64,000 nt of DNA from Acinetobacter sp. ANC 3832. GTDB taxonomy: Bacteria > Pseudomonadota > Gammaproteobacteria > Pseudomonadales > Moraxellaceae. This document shows positions 54,756 through 64,000 of the stretch, one piece after another (position 1 is the first letter of the stretch; every line of letters begins with the position of its first letter). The position numbers and the translations under genes are program-made. The stretch is taken from the NCBI RefSeq assembly GCF_002135415.1, contig NZ_NEGJ01000003.1, positions 248,001 through 312,000 of the forward strand. The letters run 5' to 3'. The notes under the pieces are model-generated. The model saw nothing but the letters and a program-made list of their open reading frames with translations. It searched no databases and was not told the DNA's origin.

Positions 54756-55670
54756 TTAAGCCTGTGCCAATAATTTTTTGGCGACGTGATAATGTAATTC
54801 ACCTACCCCAAAATCAGTTTGTGCTTTAGGCAAAATCAATGCATAACGCATTTGAAGTTGTTCACATCCATCAACCAAGCCCATCATTAAACTGAGTTTT
54901 TCTTCATGTTCTATACTCGGCATTTTTGCATAATCAATACGAATTGAATATGCATCCGTTTGATCTTCAAATTGTTTCACATAGAGACCTTGCCCTCGCG
55001 CAGCCTGTTTCCATGAAATGGATTGCAAAGAATCACCTTCTTTAAATGAGCGTAATTCTCGAAATTCATCTAAATCAGGTAAACCATTATTGGCTGATGA
55101 CTGTTGTACCTTTGAAGATTGATATGGAAATGGGGCTATCCAAATTTCATGGGCTAAATAAAGATACGTCCAAGATCTAACAATCCCCAAAGGATAAGTC
55201 GAAAATATTTGAATGACAGGAATTTGATATGCCCCACGTGCTAAGGGAATAAAATTCAATTCGAAACTTTGTTGAAGTTCTTCAAATAAAATAGGCGAAA
55301 TCTGATCATCGACTTTAAAGTTTAAATATTTGGGGCTTTTAGTTTGCTGTTTTAAAATAATTTTTACAGTCAATACATCATTCACTCGCCCTATTTCAGG
55401 TACAAGTACTTCTATCGTCAAGGCATGTAATTGCTTAAAAGTTAAATAAAAACTAATACAGAGAATGGCACTAATCAAAAAACAAAAACCGAGAATTAAA
55501 TTATTTGCATAATTAATGCCTGCAATAAAAGTAATAAGAATCAAAACTAAATATAAAAAACCTTGTTGGTAGATAAAAACAAAGACATTATTTTGTTTTA
55601 ACGTCCGAATACCTTGATATTGAAAACGTTGATGTAACCATTTCTGAAATCGTGTCTTCTGCATAACCAC
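54756..55670 (-). CDS. DUF58 domain protein
   Basis: The 304-residue protein has two N-terminal transmembrane helices (about 30-75) and a C-terminal DUF58 domain with the signature REFRSFKEGDSLQSISWKQAARG-like stretch (LRSFKEGDSLQSISWKQAAR, about 219-238). DUF58 proteins have a von Willebrand A-like fold and occur with MoxR ATPases. It sits between moxR (six bases upstream) and tgpA, as in many gammaproteobacteria. Its biochemical role is not established. Confidence 0.85.
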   Translation of the reverse strand: MVMQKTRFQKWLHQRFQYQGIRTLKQNNVFVFIYQQGFLYLVLILITFIAGINYANNLILGFCFLISAILCISFYLTFKQLHALTIEVLVPEIGRVNDVLTVKIILKQQTKSPKYLNFKVDDQISPILFEELQQSFELNFIPLARGAYQIPVIQIFSTYPLGIVRSWTYLYLAHEIWIAPFPYQSSKVQQSSANNGLPDLDEFRELRSFKEGDSLQSISWKQAARGQGLYVKQFEDQTDAYSIRIDYAKMPSIEHEEKLSLMMGLVDGCEQLQMRYALILPKAQTDFGVGELHYHVAKKLLAQA

Positions 55671-55676
55671 ATCGCC

Positions 55677-56636
55677 CTAGCCTTTTACTGCTACATTTTT
55701 CATGAGGTGCAAAGTCTCAATTTCACCCAATCCAATGCGATGTGAAGCCACTGCAACAAAAATAGCTTGAACATCATCTACGATGACAAAATTACGTTTT
55801 TCAATTAATGCATACGCTTGTGCTGCTTTCTTTAAGGCTAAAAGACCACGTGTAGATAAACCATGATGTCCTTTACGTGTTTCTTCAGCTAAATCTAAAA
55901 GGTACTCAAAAACAATGTCACTCATTGAAACTTGATTCACCCATTGCTGTAATTGCAAAATTTCATATTGGAGAAAGACTGAAGATAAACTGGCGATTAA
56001 TGTATGCCGTGAATTCTGCTGTAATAGTAATTTTTCAGCAGAACGAGATGGATATCCTAAGGATAAACGCATAAGAAATCGATCAAGTTGCGATTCAGGT
56101 AATGCATAAGTTCCACTTTGAAAGAGTGGATTCTGTGTTGCAATCACCCAAAATGGTTTTGGCAACTCATAACGTGTACCATCTATTGTGACATTACCCT
56201 CTTCCATTGCTTCAAGCAATGCACTTTGAGTTTTCGGACTGCAACGGTTAATTTCATCTGCCAATAAAATTTGGGTAAAAATCGGTCCTTGTTTAAATTC
56301 AAATTGATGTTCTTTTTGATTAAACATATTGATGCCAATCACATCACTTGCAAGCATGTCATTGGTAAATTGAATCCGTTGAAAATCTAATCCTGTAAGG
56401 TGCGATAAACTACTGGCTAAAGTGGTTTTACCTAAGCCGGGCAAATCTTCAAAAAGGAGATGTCCACCTGCCAATAAGCTACATAAAGCCAATTTAGTTT
56501 GTTGATTTTTATCTAAGATAATTTGATTGATTTGATTTAGGAATTCATCAATTTTAGGATAAAAAGGCGATAATTCATTTTCAGTAATGACTTCAATAGA
56601 TTCCACACTTTTTGTTTTCGTCGCGCCCCAAATCAC
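55677..56636 (-). CDS. MoxR-family AAA+ ATPase
   Basis: The 319-residue AAA+ protein has Walker A LPGLGKTT (about 66-73), Walker B LLADEINRCSPK (about 128-139) and the SQLDRFLMRLSLGYPS sensor region (about 183-198). MoxR ATPases act as chaperones or remodelers for neighbouring DUF58 and vWA proteins. It is the first gene of the operon with DUF58 and tgpA. Confidence 0.88.
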   Translation of the reverse strand: MIWGATKTKSVESIEVITENELSPFYPKIDEFLNQINQIILDKNQQTKLALCSLLAGGHLLFEDLPGLGKTTLASSLSHLTGLDFQRIQFTNDMLASDVIGINMFNQKEHQFEFKQGPIFTQILLADEINRCSPKTQSALLEAMEEGNVTIDGTRYELPKPFWVIATQNPLFQSGTYALPESQLDRFLMRLSLGYPSRSAEKLLLQQNSRHTLIASLSSVFLQYEILQLQQWVNQVSMSDIVFEYLLDLAEETRKGHHGLSTRGLLALKKAAQAYALIEKRNFVIVDDVQAIFVAVASHRIGLGEIETLHLMKNVAVKG

Positions 56637-56946
56637 CTTTTATTCCCCAATAAAAAACAGATAGATGATTAACATACACTGTTTTTTATTTTTCCCCAAA
56701 AGATCAAATCTTTAATTCTAATAATTTAAGCAATATAGCTATAATCAACCTTATTTTTAATACTAGAATATTTCTGTTATTCGGCTAGAGTGCTACATTG
56801 ACATCGTAGACGTCACTAACTCTCCTCTAAGCTAGAATAAGCTAAAAATCTGACTGATTTTTTTGATAGTTTTAACAATACATTCCTAGATAAATTAAAG
56901 TCATAAAAAACGGCATTTACATGCCGTTTTTCACTCACCCGTTATA
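56637..56946. other. Gap between moxR and the DUF466 gene
   Basis: About 310 bases hold the moxR promoter and a terminator near the end (56905-56934). I see no open frame or further repeat. Confidence 0.5.
56905..56934 (-). terminator. Terminator after the DUF466 gene
   Basis: AAAAACGGCAT, TTAC, ATGCCGTTTTT forms an 11-bp perfect stem with a T-run, directly downstream of the cstA operon. Confidence 0.88.
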
Positions 56947-57249
56947 TCAACAAGGACATTTCTTTAAGCCACCACTGGCAGATGGATAACGTGCATCCAC
57001 GCAATAACGATAAAAAGTTTTAGCATCCATTGCTTCTAGGTCAGGATGGTTTTTTTTCATATGTTCCAAATACGTTTCATAATCTGGAACACCGACCATT
57101 AAACGGAAGCTTTGTTGCAAACGTTGCCAAATCAGTTGAATTGTTTTAATTCCATTCAACATTAAAAATTTCTTTGGCTGTGCCAAGACCGTAAATTTAA
57201 TAATTTTACCTAAAGCCAACTTCTGACGAATTTGTTCTTTTAGACTCAT
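56947..57249 (-). CDS. YbdD/YjiX (DUF466) family protein, CstA partner
   Basis: The 100-residue protein shows MVGVPDYETYLEHMKKNHPD and the typical FYRYCVDARYPSASGGLKKCPC end, the DUF466 signature. Family members are encoded next to CstA or BtsT carriers and are thought to be needed for pyruvate transport. It overlaps the cstA stop by four bases. The N-terminal 40 residues are basic and longer than in E. coli YbdD. Confidence 0.87.
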   Translation of the reverse strand: MSLKEQIRQKLALGKIIKFTVLAQPKKFLMLNGIKTIQLIWQRLQQSFRLMVGVPDYETYLEHMKKNHPDLEAMDAKTFYRYCVDARYPSASGGLKKCPC

Positions 57250-59339
57250 TTCAATTCTCCTACTGGAACCTCATCAGTATAAATCGCTTCAGCTTCATTC
57301 ACTGTAGGTGTTGGACTTGCCAATGCACGGCGAATTGCACCAACTGCAGCAATAATCATGATCACCGCAACAATCATAAAGAATGCACATAATCCTGCAT
57401 TCACTTGATTTGAGAATACAATGGTTTGCATTTCTTCAATGGTTTTAGCAGGTTTAAGAATTTCACCTTTTGCAATCGCATCAGAGAATTTATTCGCTTG
57501 AGCAAGGAAACCAATTTTAGGATTTTCATGGAAAATCTTTTGCCATCCAGCCGTCATACAAGTAATGAATAAGAAAATTGTTGGGACAATCGTGACCCAA
57601 ACATATTTCTCTTTCTTCATTTTGAACAGAATAACTGTACCGAGAATTAACGCCATCGCAGCAAGCATTTGGTTACCAATACCAAACAGTGGCCATAAGC
57701 TGTTAATACCGCCGAGAGGATCAACAACCCCTTGATAAACGAAGAAACCCCAACCTGAAACGGCAATTGCAGTACCGATCAAATTACCCATAAAATTACG
57801 TGAATTTTTTAACGCAGGAATAACAATACCAACTGTATCTTGCACCATAAAACGACAAGCACGCGTACCCGCATCTACCGCTGTTAAAATGAATAATGCT
57901 TCGAATAGAATTGCAAAGTGATACCAAAATGCCATCATTGAACGGTTGTTAAAAATTTCCGTAATAATATGTGCCATCCCAATCGCAAAGGTTGGAGCAC
58001 CACCTGTTCTAGACAGAATGGTTGTTTCACCCACTTCTTTTGCAAGCAAGGTCAATGTTTCTGGTGTAACCACAAACCCTAAATTACGTACAGCTTCAGC
58101 AGCACTTTCAACAGTTGTACCCAATACGGCTGCTGGTGAATTAATTGCAAAATAGATTCCTGGTTCAAGTACTGTTGCACAAATCATGGCCATAATTGCG
58201 ACAAATGATTCCATCAACATACCGCCATAACCAATTACACGAATATCAGCTTCGTTATCAATTAGCTTAGGTGTAGTGCCTGAAGAAACCAAAGCATGGA
58301 ATCCTGAGATTGCACCACAGGCAATGGTAATGAATAAAAATGGGAACATTGATCCTGCAAATACAGGTCCTGTACCATCCACAAACTTAGTCATTGACGG
58401 CATTTTCAACATTGGCATTGCAACCATAATACCAATCGCTAAACCTGCAATTACCCCAATTTTTAAGAATGTAGAAAGATAATCACGTGGCGCCAATAAC
58501 AACCAAACAGGTAGGACTGAAGCGACAAAACCATAAATGATTAAACACCATGTTAATTGTGTACCCGTCAATGTAAAGAACGGTCCCCAATATGGATGTT
58601 GTGCAATATCACCACCAAAGATAATCGCAGCCATCATCAATACAAAACCGATAATAGATACTTCTGCAATTTTACCCGGACGTAGGAATCGCATATAGAT
58701 TCCCATGAACAAAGCAATTGGAATCGTTGCTGCGATACTAAATACACCCCACGGGCTGTTGGTTAATGCTTTCACTACTACCAATGCCAAAACGGCAAGG
58801 ATGATAATCATCACCCCCAAAGCACCGAGCATAACGATGACACCAGCAAATGAACCCAGTTCATCTTTTGCCATTTCACCGAGAGATTTACCATTACGTC
58901 GTGTCGAAATAAACAAGACAAGGAAATCCTGTACTGCCCCTGCAATGACCACCCCGACAAGTAACCAAATGGTTCCTGGTAGATAACCCATTTGTGCAGC
59001 GAGAATAGGACCCACTAATGGTCCTGCACCAGCAATTGCGGCAAAGTGATGTCCAAATAGCACATATTTATTGGTTGGCACATAATCCAAACCATCTGCT
59101 AAACGATGTGCAGGTGTTAATCGTCTTGAATTAAGCTCAAAAACTTTCGTTGCTATAAATAAGCTGTAGAATCGATAAGCAATGCTATATACACAGATTG
59201 CTGCTAAGACTAACCAAACAGCATTGACATGTTCACCCTTACTGACAGCGAGTATTCCAAAAGATACTGCGCCTAAAATGGCAACCACAACCCAAATCAT
59301 TTTTGATAGCGCTGTTGGCTTTTTCTGAATATTTTCCAT
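57246..59339 (-). CDS. cstA: CstA-family pyruvate/peptide permease
   Basis: The 697-residue membrane protein has about 16-18 hydrophobic helices and CstA segments such as GHHFAAIAGAGPLVGPILAAQMGYLPG (near 75-101), FISTRRNGKSLGEMAKDELG and VSSGTTPKLIDNEADIRVIGYGGMLMES. CstA and BtsT relatives import pyruvate, and CstA was first described as a peptide permease induced by carbon starvation. It is coupled with the DUF466 gene by a four-base overlap. Confidence 0.92.
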   Translation of the reverse strand: MENIQKKPTALSKMIWVVVAILGAVSFGILAVSKGEHVNAVWLVLAAICVYSIAYRFYSLFIATKVFELNSRRLTPAHRLADGLDYVPTNKYVLFGHHFAAIAGAGPLVGPILAAQMGYLPGTIWLLVGVVIAGAVQDFLVLFISTRRNGKSLGEMAKDELGSFAGVIVMLGALGVMIIILAVLALVVVKALTNSPWGVFSIAATIPIALFMGIYMRFLRPGKIAEVSIIGFVLMMAAIIFGGDIAQHPYWGPFFTLTGTQLTWCLIIYGFVASVLPVWLLLAPRDYLSTFLKIGVIAGLAIGIMVAMPMLKMPSMTKFVDGTGPVFAGSMFPFLFITIACGAISGFHALVSSGTTPKLIDNEADIRVIGYGGMLMESFVAIMAMICATVLEPGIYFAINSPAAVLGTTVESAAEAVRNLGFVVTPETLTLLAKEVGETTILSRTGGAPTFAIGMAHIITEIFNNRSMMAFWYHFAILFEALFILTAVDAGTRACRFMVQDTVGIVIPALKNSRNFMGNLIGTAIAVSGWGFFVYQGVVDPLGGINSLWPLFGIGNQMLAAMALILGTVILFKMKKEKYVWVTIVPTIFLFITCMTAGWQKIFHENPKIGFLAQANKFSDAIAKGEILKPAKTIEEMQTIVFSNQVNAGLCAFFMIVAVIMIIAAVGAIRRALASPTPTVNEAEAIYTDEVPVGELK

Positions 59340-59665
59340 TAATACCTCACATCTTGATTACTAAAAGCAGTTCCATTGTTTTTATTTACCGCAATGCATT
59401 TCGTATGACATTTCCCTGATGAATTATGCTCCCTATTTTTTTGTTTTCGTTTACGACTTTGGCATAGATTTTAGTTTTAATCTACATGATTACATTCAGC
59501 TTTCCATATCAAATCTTTTTTATTCTAATGATTTATATATATCATTGAGTCAATATACTTCTCTTTGAATTTACACCCAATTACAAGTATTTCATCTAAG
59601 ACTTTAGCATTAAAAAAGGGATGCTTCGAAAGCATCCCTTTTGGTCATTGTATATGGCTATACAA
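59340..59665. other. cstA promoter region and efp terminator
   Basis: About 326 bases with no open frame. The part near cstA is the promoter; the efp terminator lies at 59609-59642. Confidence 0.5.
59609..59642 (-). terminator. Terminator after efp
   Basis: AAGGGATGCTT and AAGCATCCCTT pair across CGA, with an A-run that becomes T-run on the reverse strand. Confidence 0.85.
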
Positions 59666-60235
59666 TTACGCGCGTTCTAAATAATCACCTGTACGAGTAT
59701 CTACACGAACGCTTTCTTCTTGCTGTACAAATAATGGAACACGTACTACCGCACCTGTTTCAAGTTTAGCGGGTTTACCACCACCACCTGAAGTATCACC
59801 ACGTACACCTGGATCAGTTTCAACAATTTTCAATACAACAAAGTTTGGCGGGCTCACGCTTAATGGAACACCGTTAAACAACATGATTGTACATTTTTCA
59901 TTTGAATCATCTTTCAACCATTTTGCAGCATCGCCCATGGCAACTTTATCTGCAGTAATTTGTTCAAAAGTGACTGGATCCATGAAGTTCCACATTTCAC
60001 CATCGTTATAAAGATATTCCATCTCTACATCAACGATATCCGCACCTTCAAGTGTTTCATTTGATTTAAACGTTTTTTCTAACACTTTACCTGATTTAAG
60101 GTTACGTAACTTAACACGGTTAAACGCTTGACCTTTACCTGGTTTAACGTATTCGTTTTCCATGATTGAACATGGGTTACCATCCAGCATAACCTTAAGG
60201 CCTGCTTTAAAATCACTTGTAGAATAATTGGCCAT
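59666..60235 (-). CDS. efp: Translation elongation factor P
   Basis: EF-P relieves ribosome stalling at polyproline. The 189-residue protein has the three EF-P domains. Lys34 in [12 protein letters not shown] is kept at the tip of domain I, the site of beta-lysylation by EpmA. I use the ATG at 60235 ([12 protein letters not shown]), the family start; an earlier in-frame ATG at 60247 would add four residues. The divergent epmB gene starts about 340 bases away. Confidence 0.95.
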   Translation of the reverse strand: MANYSTSDFKAGLKVMLDGNPCSIMENEYVKPGKGQAFNRVKLRNLKSGKVLEKTFKSNETLEGADIVDVEMEYLYNDGEMWNFMDPVTFEQITADKVAMGDAAKWLKDDSNEKCTIMLFNGVPLSVSPPNFVVLKIVETDPGVRGDTSGGGGKPAKLETGAVVRVPLFVQQEESVRVDTRTGDYLERA

Positions 60236-60247
60236 GGAAAGGCTCAC

Positions 60248-60578
60248 TCCAAACTTACTAACTTAATCTATTTACATGGCTCGATTTTGACATTGAAACA
60301 TTCATACTGAATATTTACATGCAAATTAAAGCTCACATTTTCATTTGACAATATTCTAAATGAGCAAGACACATTGAAGCAATGTAAATATTTTCAACAA
60401 TGTTCACATATTAGCTGATCACAGCATATACAGACTCAATAATGTTTGGTTTATCCCTGAGAAAGATACAGGTACAATGATTCTTAATTCAGCAATAAAA
60501 CTTTGACAAATTTTATACTTGTCGGATTTCAAGCCTCTATAGCGAGTATTGCAAAAATACACGCTATAGAATCATTCG
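60248..60578. other. Divergent promoter region of efp and epmB
   Basis: About 330 bases, AT-rich. I see no open frame or strong hairpin. Confidence 0.5.
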
Positions 60579-61634
60579 GTGTCTCAGACATCCAACCACT
60601 CATATTTTACACGTGGCATGATAAACTATTTATATCAAGAGCAAAACTGGCAATCTCAACTGAGTCAACTCATTACTGACCCTTTAGAACTGTTAGAAAC
60701 CCTACAAATCTCTCCAGATAATTTATTATCTGGCGCACTTTTAGCAACTGAACAATTTAAATTGCGTGTTCCACGTGCCTTTGTTGAAAAAATGCAAAAA
60801 GGGAATGTTTTAGATCCCTTACTGTTGCAAGTGCTTCCGCATCATTTAGAATTAGAAGAACATGCTGGTTTTGTCACAGATCCACTCGGAGAAGAAGCAG
60901 CCAATCAACTTCCGGGTGTATTGCATAAATATAAATCACGTTTTCTACTGACTTTAACGGGTGCTTGCGCAGTTCATTGCCGATACTGTTTCCGTCGTCA
61001 CTTTCCCTACCAAGAAAATCTACCGAAAAATGAAGATTGGCTAAACATCAAAGCCTATTTGGAAAGCCAACCACAAATTAATGAAGTGATTTTAAGTGGT
61101 GGGGATCCACTCACTTTATCAAATCGTAAATTAGCATTATGGATAGAACGTCTAGAATCTCTCAAACAAATAAAAATCTTGAGAATTCATTCACGTGTTC
61201 CGATTGTCATCCCCAATAGAATTGATGAAGAACTGGTTTCCTTATTGAAAAACAGTAGGCTACGTGTCATTCTAGTGGTACACTCGAACCACGCTGCTGA
61301 GCTTGATGATTTTACTTGTACTCAATTATTACACCTTGCACAGCAGAATATTTTGGTTTTAAATCAGGCTGTTTTATTAAAAGGGGTCAATGATTCAGCT
61401 CAAGTTCTTGTGGATTTAAGTCATCGACTTTTTGAAGCACAAGTCATGCCTTATTACTTACATGTTTTAGATAAAGTAAAAGGTGCACATCACTTTGATT
61501 TGCAAACAGATAAAATTGATCAAATCTATACAGATGTTTTAGCCAGCTTACCGGGTTATTTGGTGCCAAAATTAGTCCGAGAGGTCGCGGGAGAACAAAA
61601 TAAAACACCGCTGTTTGGAGCATTAACCTTTTAA
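60579..61634 (+). CDS. epmB: EF-P beta-lysylation protein EpmB (lysine 2,3-aminomutase)
   Basis: EpmB is a radical SAM, PLP-dependent aminomutase that makes (R)-beta-lysine for EpmA to attach to EF-P. The 351-residue protein has the iron-sulfur CxxxCxxC motif (Cys130, 134, 137 in GACAVHCRYCFRR), LSGGDPLT (about 170), the HSRVPIVIPNRI segment and PYYLHVLDKVKGAHHF near the end. It starts at GTG at 60579; an ATG at 60618 is the alternative. Its divergence from efp, with Lys34 kept, fits a working modification pathway, though epmA is not in this window. Confidence 0.9.
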   Translation: MSQTSNHSYFTRGMINYLYQEQNWQSQLSQLITDPLELLETLQISPDNLLSGALLATEQFKLRVPRAFVEKMQKGNVLDPLLLQVLPHHLELEEHAGFVTDPLGEEAANQLPGVLHKYKSRFLLTLTGACAVHCRYCFRRHFPYQENLPKNEDWLNIKAYLESQPQINEVILSGGDPLTLSNRKLALWIERLESLKQIKILRIHSRVPIVIPNRIDEELVSLLKNSRLRVILVVHSNHAAELDDFTCTQLLHLAQQNILVLNQAVLLKGVNDSAQVLVDLSHRLFEAQVMPYYLHVLDKVKGAHHFDLQTDKIDQIYTDVLASLPGYLVPKLVREVAGEQNKTPLFGALTF

Positions 61635-61659
61635 AGTGGAATATAGAGTTAAATAAGAA

Positions 61660-63411
61660 ATGATAAATAAAGAAATTTCGGAAATTTTCCATTCTTCTAC
61701 TGTTCTAAAAAGGGAACGGTTAAGCTTTACCGAACCGACTGTCCAAGCCATGAGTGCTTGGGCATCCAATTTATCGATGATGCAACTTGGAGATACTTCC
61801 GAGTCTGTATTACAAGCGATTCATGAGCTTTCAGAATTACAATGTAGTGAAACACTGAGATTCGATCTTGTCCAAGTTTTACACCCTTCTATTGAGAATG
61901 TTTTGACTGGTTTAGAAAAACATTTCATCAATCAAGGATTGTTTTTATCTGATCGAAATGAGCATATTATTTTACTCACGACACGACTTAGAACTTATTT
62001 TACCAATATCTATGTCGATATCGCACATCGCAGTCATCAGCAACTTTCTAGTCAAAAATTTTCTTTTTTTAAAATTTCTCAAACCAAAAATTTAAAAACA
62101 GCGCGTACACTCGCAACATATTATGCATTAGAACAATTGGGACTTTTATTAGTCCAACAGCAAATGCTTTATAGCAGTGCTTTATCCAACCAATGGTATA
62201 GAACGCATAACTTGTATGATTTGGCTGTCAGCAATCAAGATCAGCTGATCAATATCAATCAATTGCAAGGTACGCACCACACCATTCAAAATATTCAGCA
62301 AGCCTATTCACAAGTTCTTTTATTGGATATTTTTAATACACACCAAATTCGCCCATCTGAAATTCAAGCCTTGTATCAATGTAGTTTTGATTGGGCAAAA
62401 ATGATTCAGGTTCTTCCACGAGAAACGACGTTATCACGCTATATTGTCGATAGTAGTAAAGATCACCCTCCTGTTTATAATCGTAAACAGCATGAAAGTT
62501 TTCATCCGAATCTTTATATTTCGACTCAAAGTTTATTAGAACATATCAACACAACCATTCAAAAAGATGCTGACTATCTTTCTAAAAATGAACAAGCCTA
62601 TTTATCTGGCGCATTAAAATTTCATGTACAAAATGTATTGGGCACCAATAGTGAACGACAACATGAACGTTATGAATATTCTGCTCAGTTACAAATTTGC
62701 TTTAGCTTATTGACCGCACATTTCTATTTATCGAAAGCAAAAAACTTTCATGAAACATTACAACTTAAGAATAATTTTGGCTTTCAATCTGAGTCCAATG
62801 TACAGTCCAGTATTGCAAACAATAACGATTCCAATGCACCAAAGCATATAAAAACCCTTGATCGAGAAGCAAAGCATATTTACCAAGCCCAAGTGTTGGA
62901 TATTTCCATTACAGGTTATCGCATTCGCTGGGCGAATGAAGCACCGAAGAGCTTACGTACTGGAGAGTTTATTCTCGTTAATGAGAATTTACAGAATAAA
63001 TGGAAAGGTGCAATTGTTCGTTGGATTAAACAGTCTGTAAACAAAACCTATGAGCTTGGCGTTGAAATACTGGCTCAAGATATTTATCCATGTGCAGTGA
63101 AAGTCTCTACAGATCGTTCAAATGTAAATTATCATCCATGTTTACTGGTACAAAATCAAAATTTAGACACCACCAGTACTTCATTAATTTTACCAAATTT
63201 ACCGTTCTTTAAAGAACAGCAAGCGATTTATCTTCGCTTGGCAGATCAAGAAGTAAAAATCTATTTAATTAAAACGCTTTTGATTACACAAAGTTTTGTT
63301 CAATTTGATTATGAGTTATTAAATGATGAACAACAGACCTTAATTGATCAATATATTCATCAACAAGCCACTGATTTAAATAATCAAGATGTATGGGAAG
63401 CCTTGAAGTGA
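61660..63411 (+). CDS. PilZ-like domain protein with a long helical N-terminus
   Basis: The 583-residue cytoplasmic protein has an N-terminal region of about 390 residues that is rich in helices and unknown to me. The C-terminal part (about 395-490) has AQVLDISITGYRIRWANEAP and a GAIVRWIK strand, the PilZ pattern D-x-S-x-x-G. The Arg-rich RxxxR loop of c-di-GMP-binding PilZ is not clear (LDREAKHIYQ stands there), so c-di-GMP binding is uncertain. The stop overlaps the GTG of the FimX-like gene (GTGA), a strong sign that the two act together. Confidence 0.78.
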   Translation: MINKEISEIFHSSTVLKRERLSFTEPTVQAMSAWASNLSMMQLGDTSESVLQAIHELSELQCSETLRFDLVQVLHPSIENVLTGLEKHFINQGLFLSDRNEHIILLTTRLRTYFTNIYVDIAHRSHQQLSSQKFSFFKISQTKNLKTARTLATYYALEQLGLLLVQQQMLYSSALSNQWYRTHNLYDLAVSNQDQLININQLQGTHHTIQNIQQAYSQVLLLDIFNTHQIRPSEIQALYQCSFDWAKMIQVLPRETTLSRYIVDSSKDHPPVYNRKQHESFHPNLYISTQSLLEHINTTIQKDADYLSKNEQAYLSGALKFHVQNVLGTNSERQHERYEYSAQLQICFSLLTAHFYLSKAKNFHETLQLKNNFGFQSESNVQSSIANNNDSNAPKHIKTLDREAKHIYQAQVLDISITGYRIRWANEAPKSLRTGEFILVNENLQNKWKGAIVRWIKQSVNKTYELGVEILAQDIYPCAVKVSTDRSNVNYHPCLLVQNQNLDTTSTSLILPNLPFFKEQQAIYLRLADQEVKIYLIKTLLITQSFVQFDYELLNDEQQTLIDQYIHQQATDLNNQDVWEALK

Positions 63412-64000
63412 GAAATTTACTGTTATCTAAAAAATTGAAACTATCTGAAACCAAGTTGCTCATCATTGATGACAATCAAATTCGATATAATACAATTATA
63501 GATCTCTTTCAAAGCAAAAATCACCTTGTGCAAGCCACTTTATTGGATGATCTGAATAGCTTTGAAAAGCAACTCAATACCACTTGGGATGTAATTATCT
63601 TCGGTCAAGCTTATGATTTAAAAATTGAGCAAGCGCTTACTTTAATTCAAGCTTCTTCACAAATTAATATTCCCGTTCTATTACTAAAACCTCAAGATTA
63701 TAAAACTGAGCAATATCAAAATTATATTCATAAAGGAATCTATGATGTTGTTAATCTTGAATTTCCTGAACGTTTCTATATTGGTCTGGTTCGTGCATTG
63801 TCTTTTAGCCGAACATTACAAACACAACGCCTTTTACTCAACGAACTTGATAATGCCAAGAATCAGGCACAAGCATTGGTTCAAGAACAACATAAAGCAG
63901 TGGCTACAATTCAAGAAGGTATTCACACGCATGCCAATGAAGAGTATCTAAAACTATTTGGTTTATCGAGTGAAGATGACATTATTGGTTTACCGCTTCT
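63408..64000 (+). CDS. FimX-like protein, N-terminal part (REC-like and PAS), runs off the window
   Basis: The visible 197 codons start MRNLLLSKKLKLSETKLLII with GTG overlapping the stop of the PilZ-like gene. Residues 17-120 look like a receiver domain (LLIIDDNQ), but the phosphoacceptor position reads WDVIIFGQAYDL, so the acceptor Asp is missing. From about residue 160 a coiled coil leads into a PAS-type start (AVATIQEGIHTHANEEYLKL). This order matches FimX and related GGDEF-EAL proteins of Moraxellaceae and pseudomonads. The GGDEF and EAL domains would lie beyond 64000, so this part of the call is inferred. Confidence 0.75.
   Translation, partial: MRNLLLSKKLKLSETKLLIIDDNQIRYNTIIDLFQSKNHLVQATLLDDLNSFEKQLNTTWDVIIFGQAYDLKIEQALTLIQASSQINIPVLLLKPQDYKTEQYQNYIHKGIYDVVNLEFPERFYIGLVRALSFSRTLQTQRLLLNELDNAKNQAQALVQEQHKAVATIQEGIHTHANEEYLKLFGLSSEDDIIGLPL

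Overview
The window reads as a chromosomal segment of an Acinetobacter-like gammaproteobacterium. The base composition is AT-rich. It carries the adjacent dat-ddc pair for 1,3-diaminopropane, a CsrA with a long C-terminal tail, the kdsD-kdsC-lptC-lptA-lptB block divergent from cysS, and the typical A-run/T-run hairpin terminators. I made no database comparison, so genus is inferred from gene content and protein character.

Layout. 1-1.3 kb: start of a phosphate permease gene (pstC-like) and pstS behind a Pho box. 1.5-4.5 kb: small membrane protein, LuxR-type regulator and amidase. 4.5-7.5 kb: dat-ddc. 7.9-12.1 kb: SIMPL-domain periplasmic protein, a Fur-box-preceded FecA-like receptor without a signalling domain, and a TSUP permease. 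12.1-13.2 kb: a small stefin/cystatin-like protein and a SMI1/KNR4 gene split by one in-frame stop. 13.3-16.4 kb: fatty-acid desaturase, its ferredoxin-type reductase, and a divergent TetR repressor. 16.4-19.0 kb: decay zone with a response-regulator remnant, a broken IS3-family element and a broken IS5-family element. 19.0-24.3 kb: Kdo/LPS transport operon, cysS, tRNA-Gly. 24.3-33.2 kb: malonate utilisation locus (mdcR convergent to mdcABCDEGH-madLM). 33.3-34.1 kb: second copy of the IS5-family element. 34.5-40.6 kb: alaS, lysC, csrA, rnhB and a lipoprotein, with a long imperfect palindrome and a probable frameshifted small gene between alaS and lysC. 40.8-44.4 kb: cytochrome b561, a broken paralogue of the lipoprotein, adenine deaminase and a purine permease. 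44.7-51.3 kb: ketone-body/3-hydroxybutyrate locus (hydroxyacyl-CoA-dehydrogenase-like protein, 3-hydroxybutyrate dehydrogenase, GntP-type permease, LysR regulator, scoAB). 51.5-52.6 kb: decayed IS5/IS903-like element. 52.6-56.6 kb: tRNA-Val and a MoxR-DUF58-transglutaminase operon. 56.9-61.6 kb: cstA with its DUF466 partner, efp, and divergent epmB. 61.7-64 kb: a PilZ-like protein overlapping the start of a FimX-like protein.

How they work together. The malonate block encodes the four subunits of the biotin-independent malonate decarboxylase, the enzymes that make and attach its phosphoribosyl-dephospho-CoA group, the transacylase, and a MadLM importer. The hydroxybutyrate block would import 3-hydroxybutyrate, oxidise it to acetoacetate and activate it with CoA. 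EpmB sits beside its substrate Efp, which keeps Lys34. The last two genes look like a c-di-GMP signalling pair.

The most unusual material is the stefin-like protein next to the stop-split SMI1/KNR4 gene, the second stop-split gene next to its intact paralogue's neighbourhood, two IS5-family copies sharing the same poly-A frameshift and a start-codon palindrome, and two long unexplained palindromes (33182-33220 and 37285-37366). I did not see a clearly new multi-gene system.
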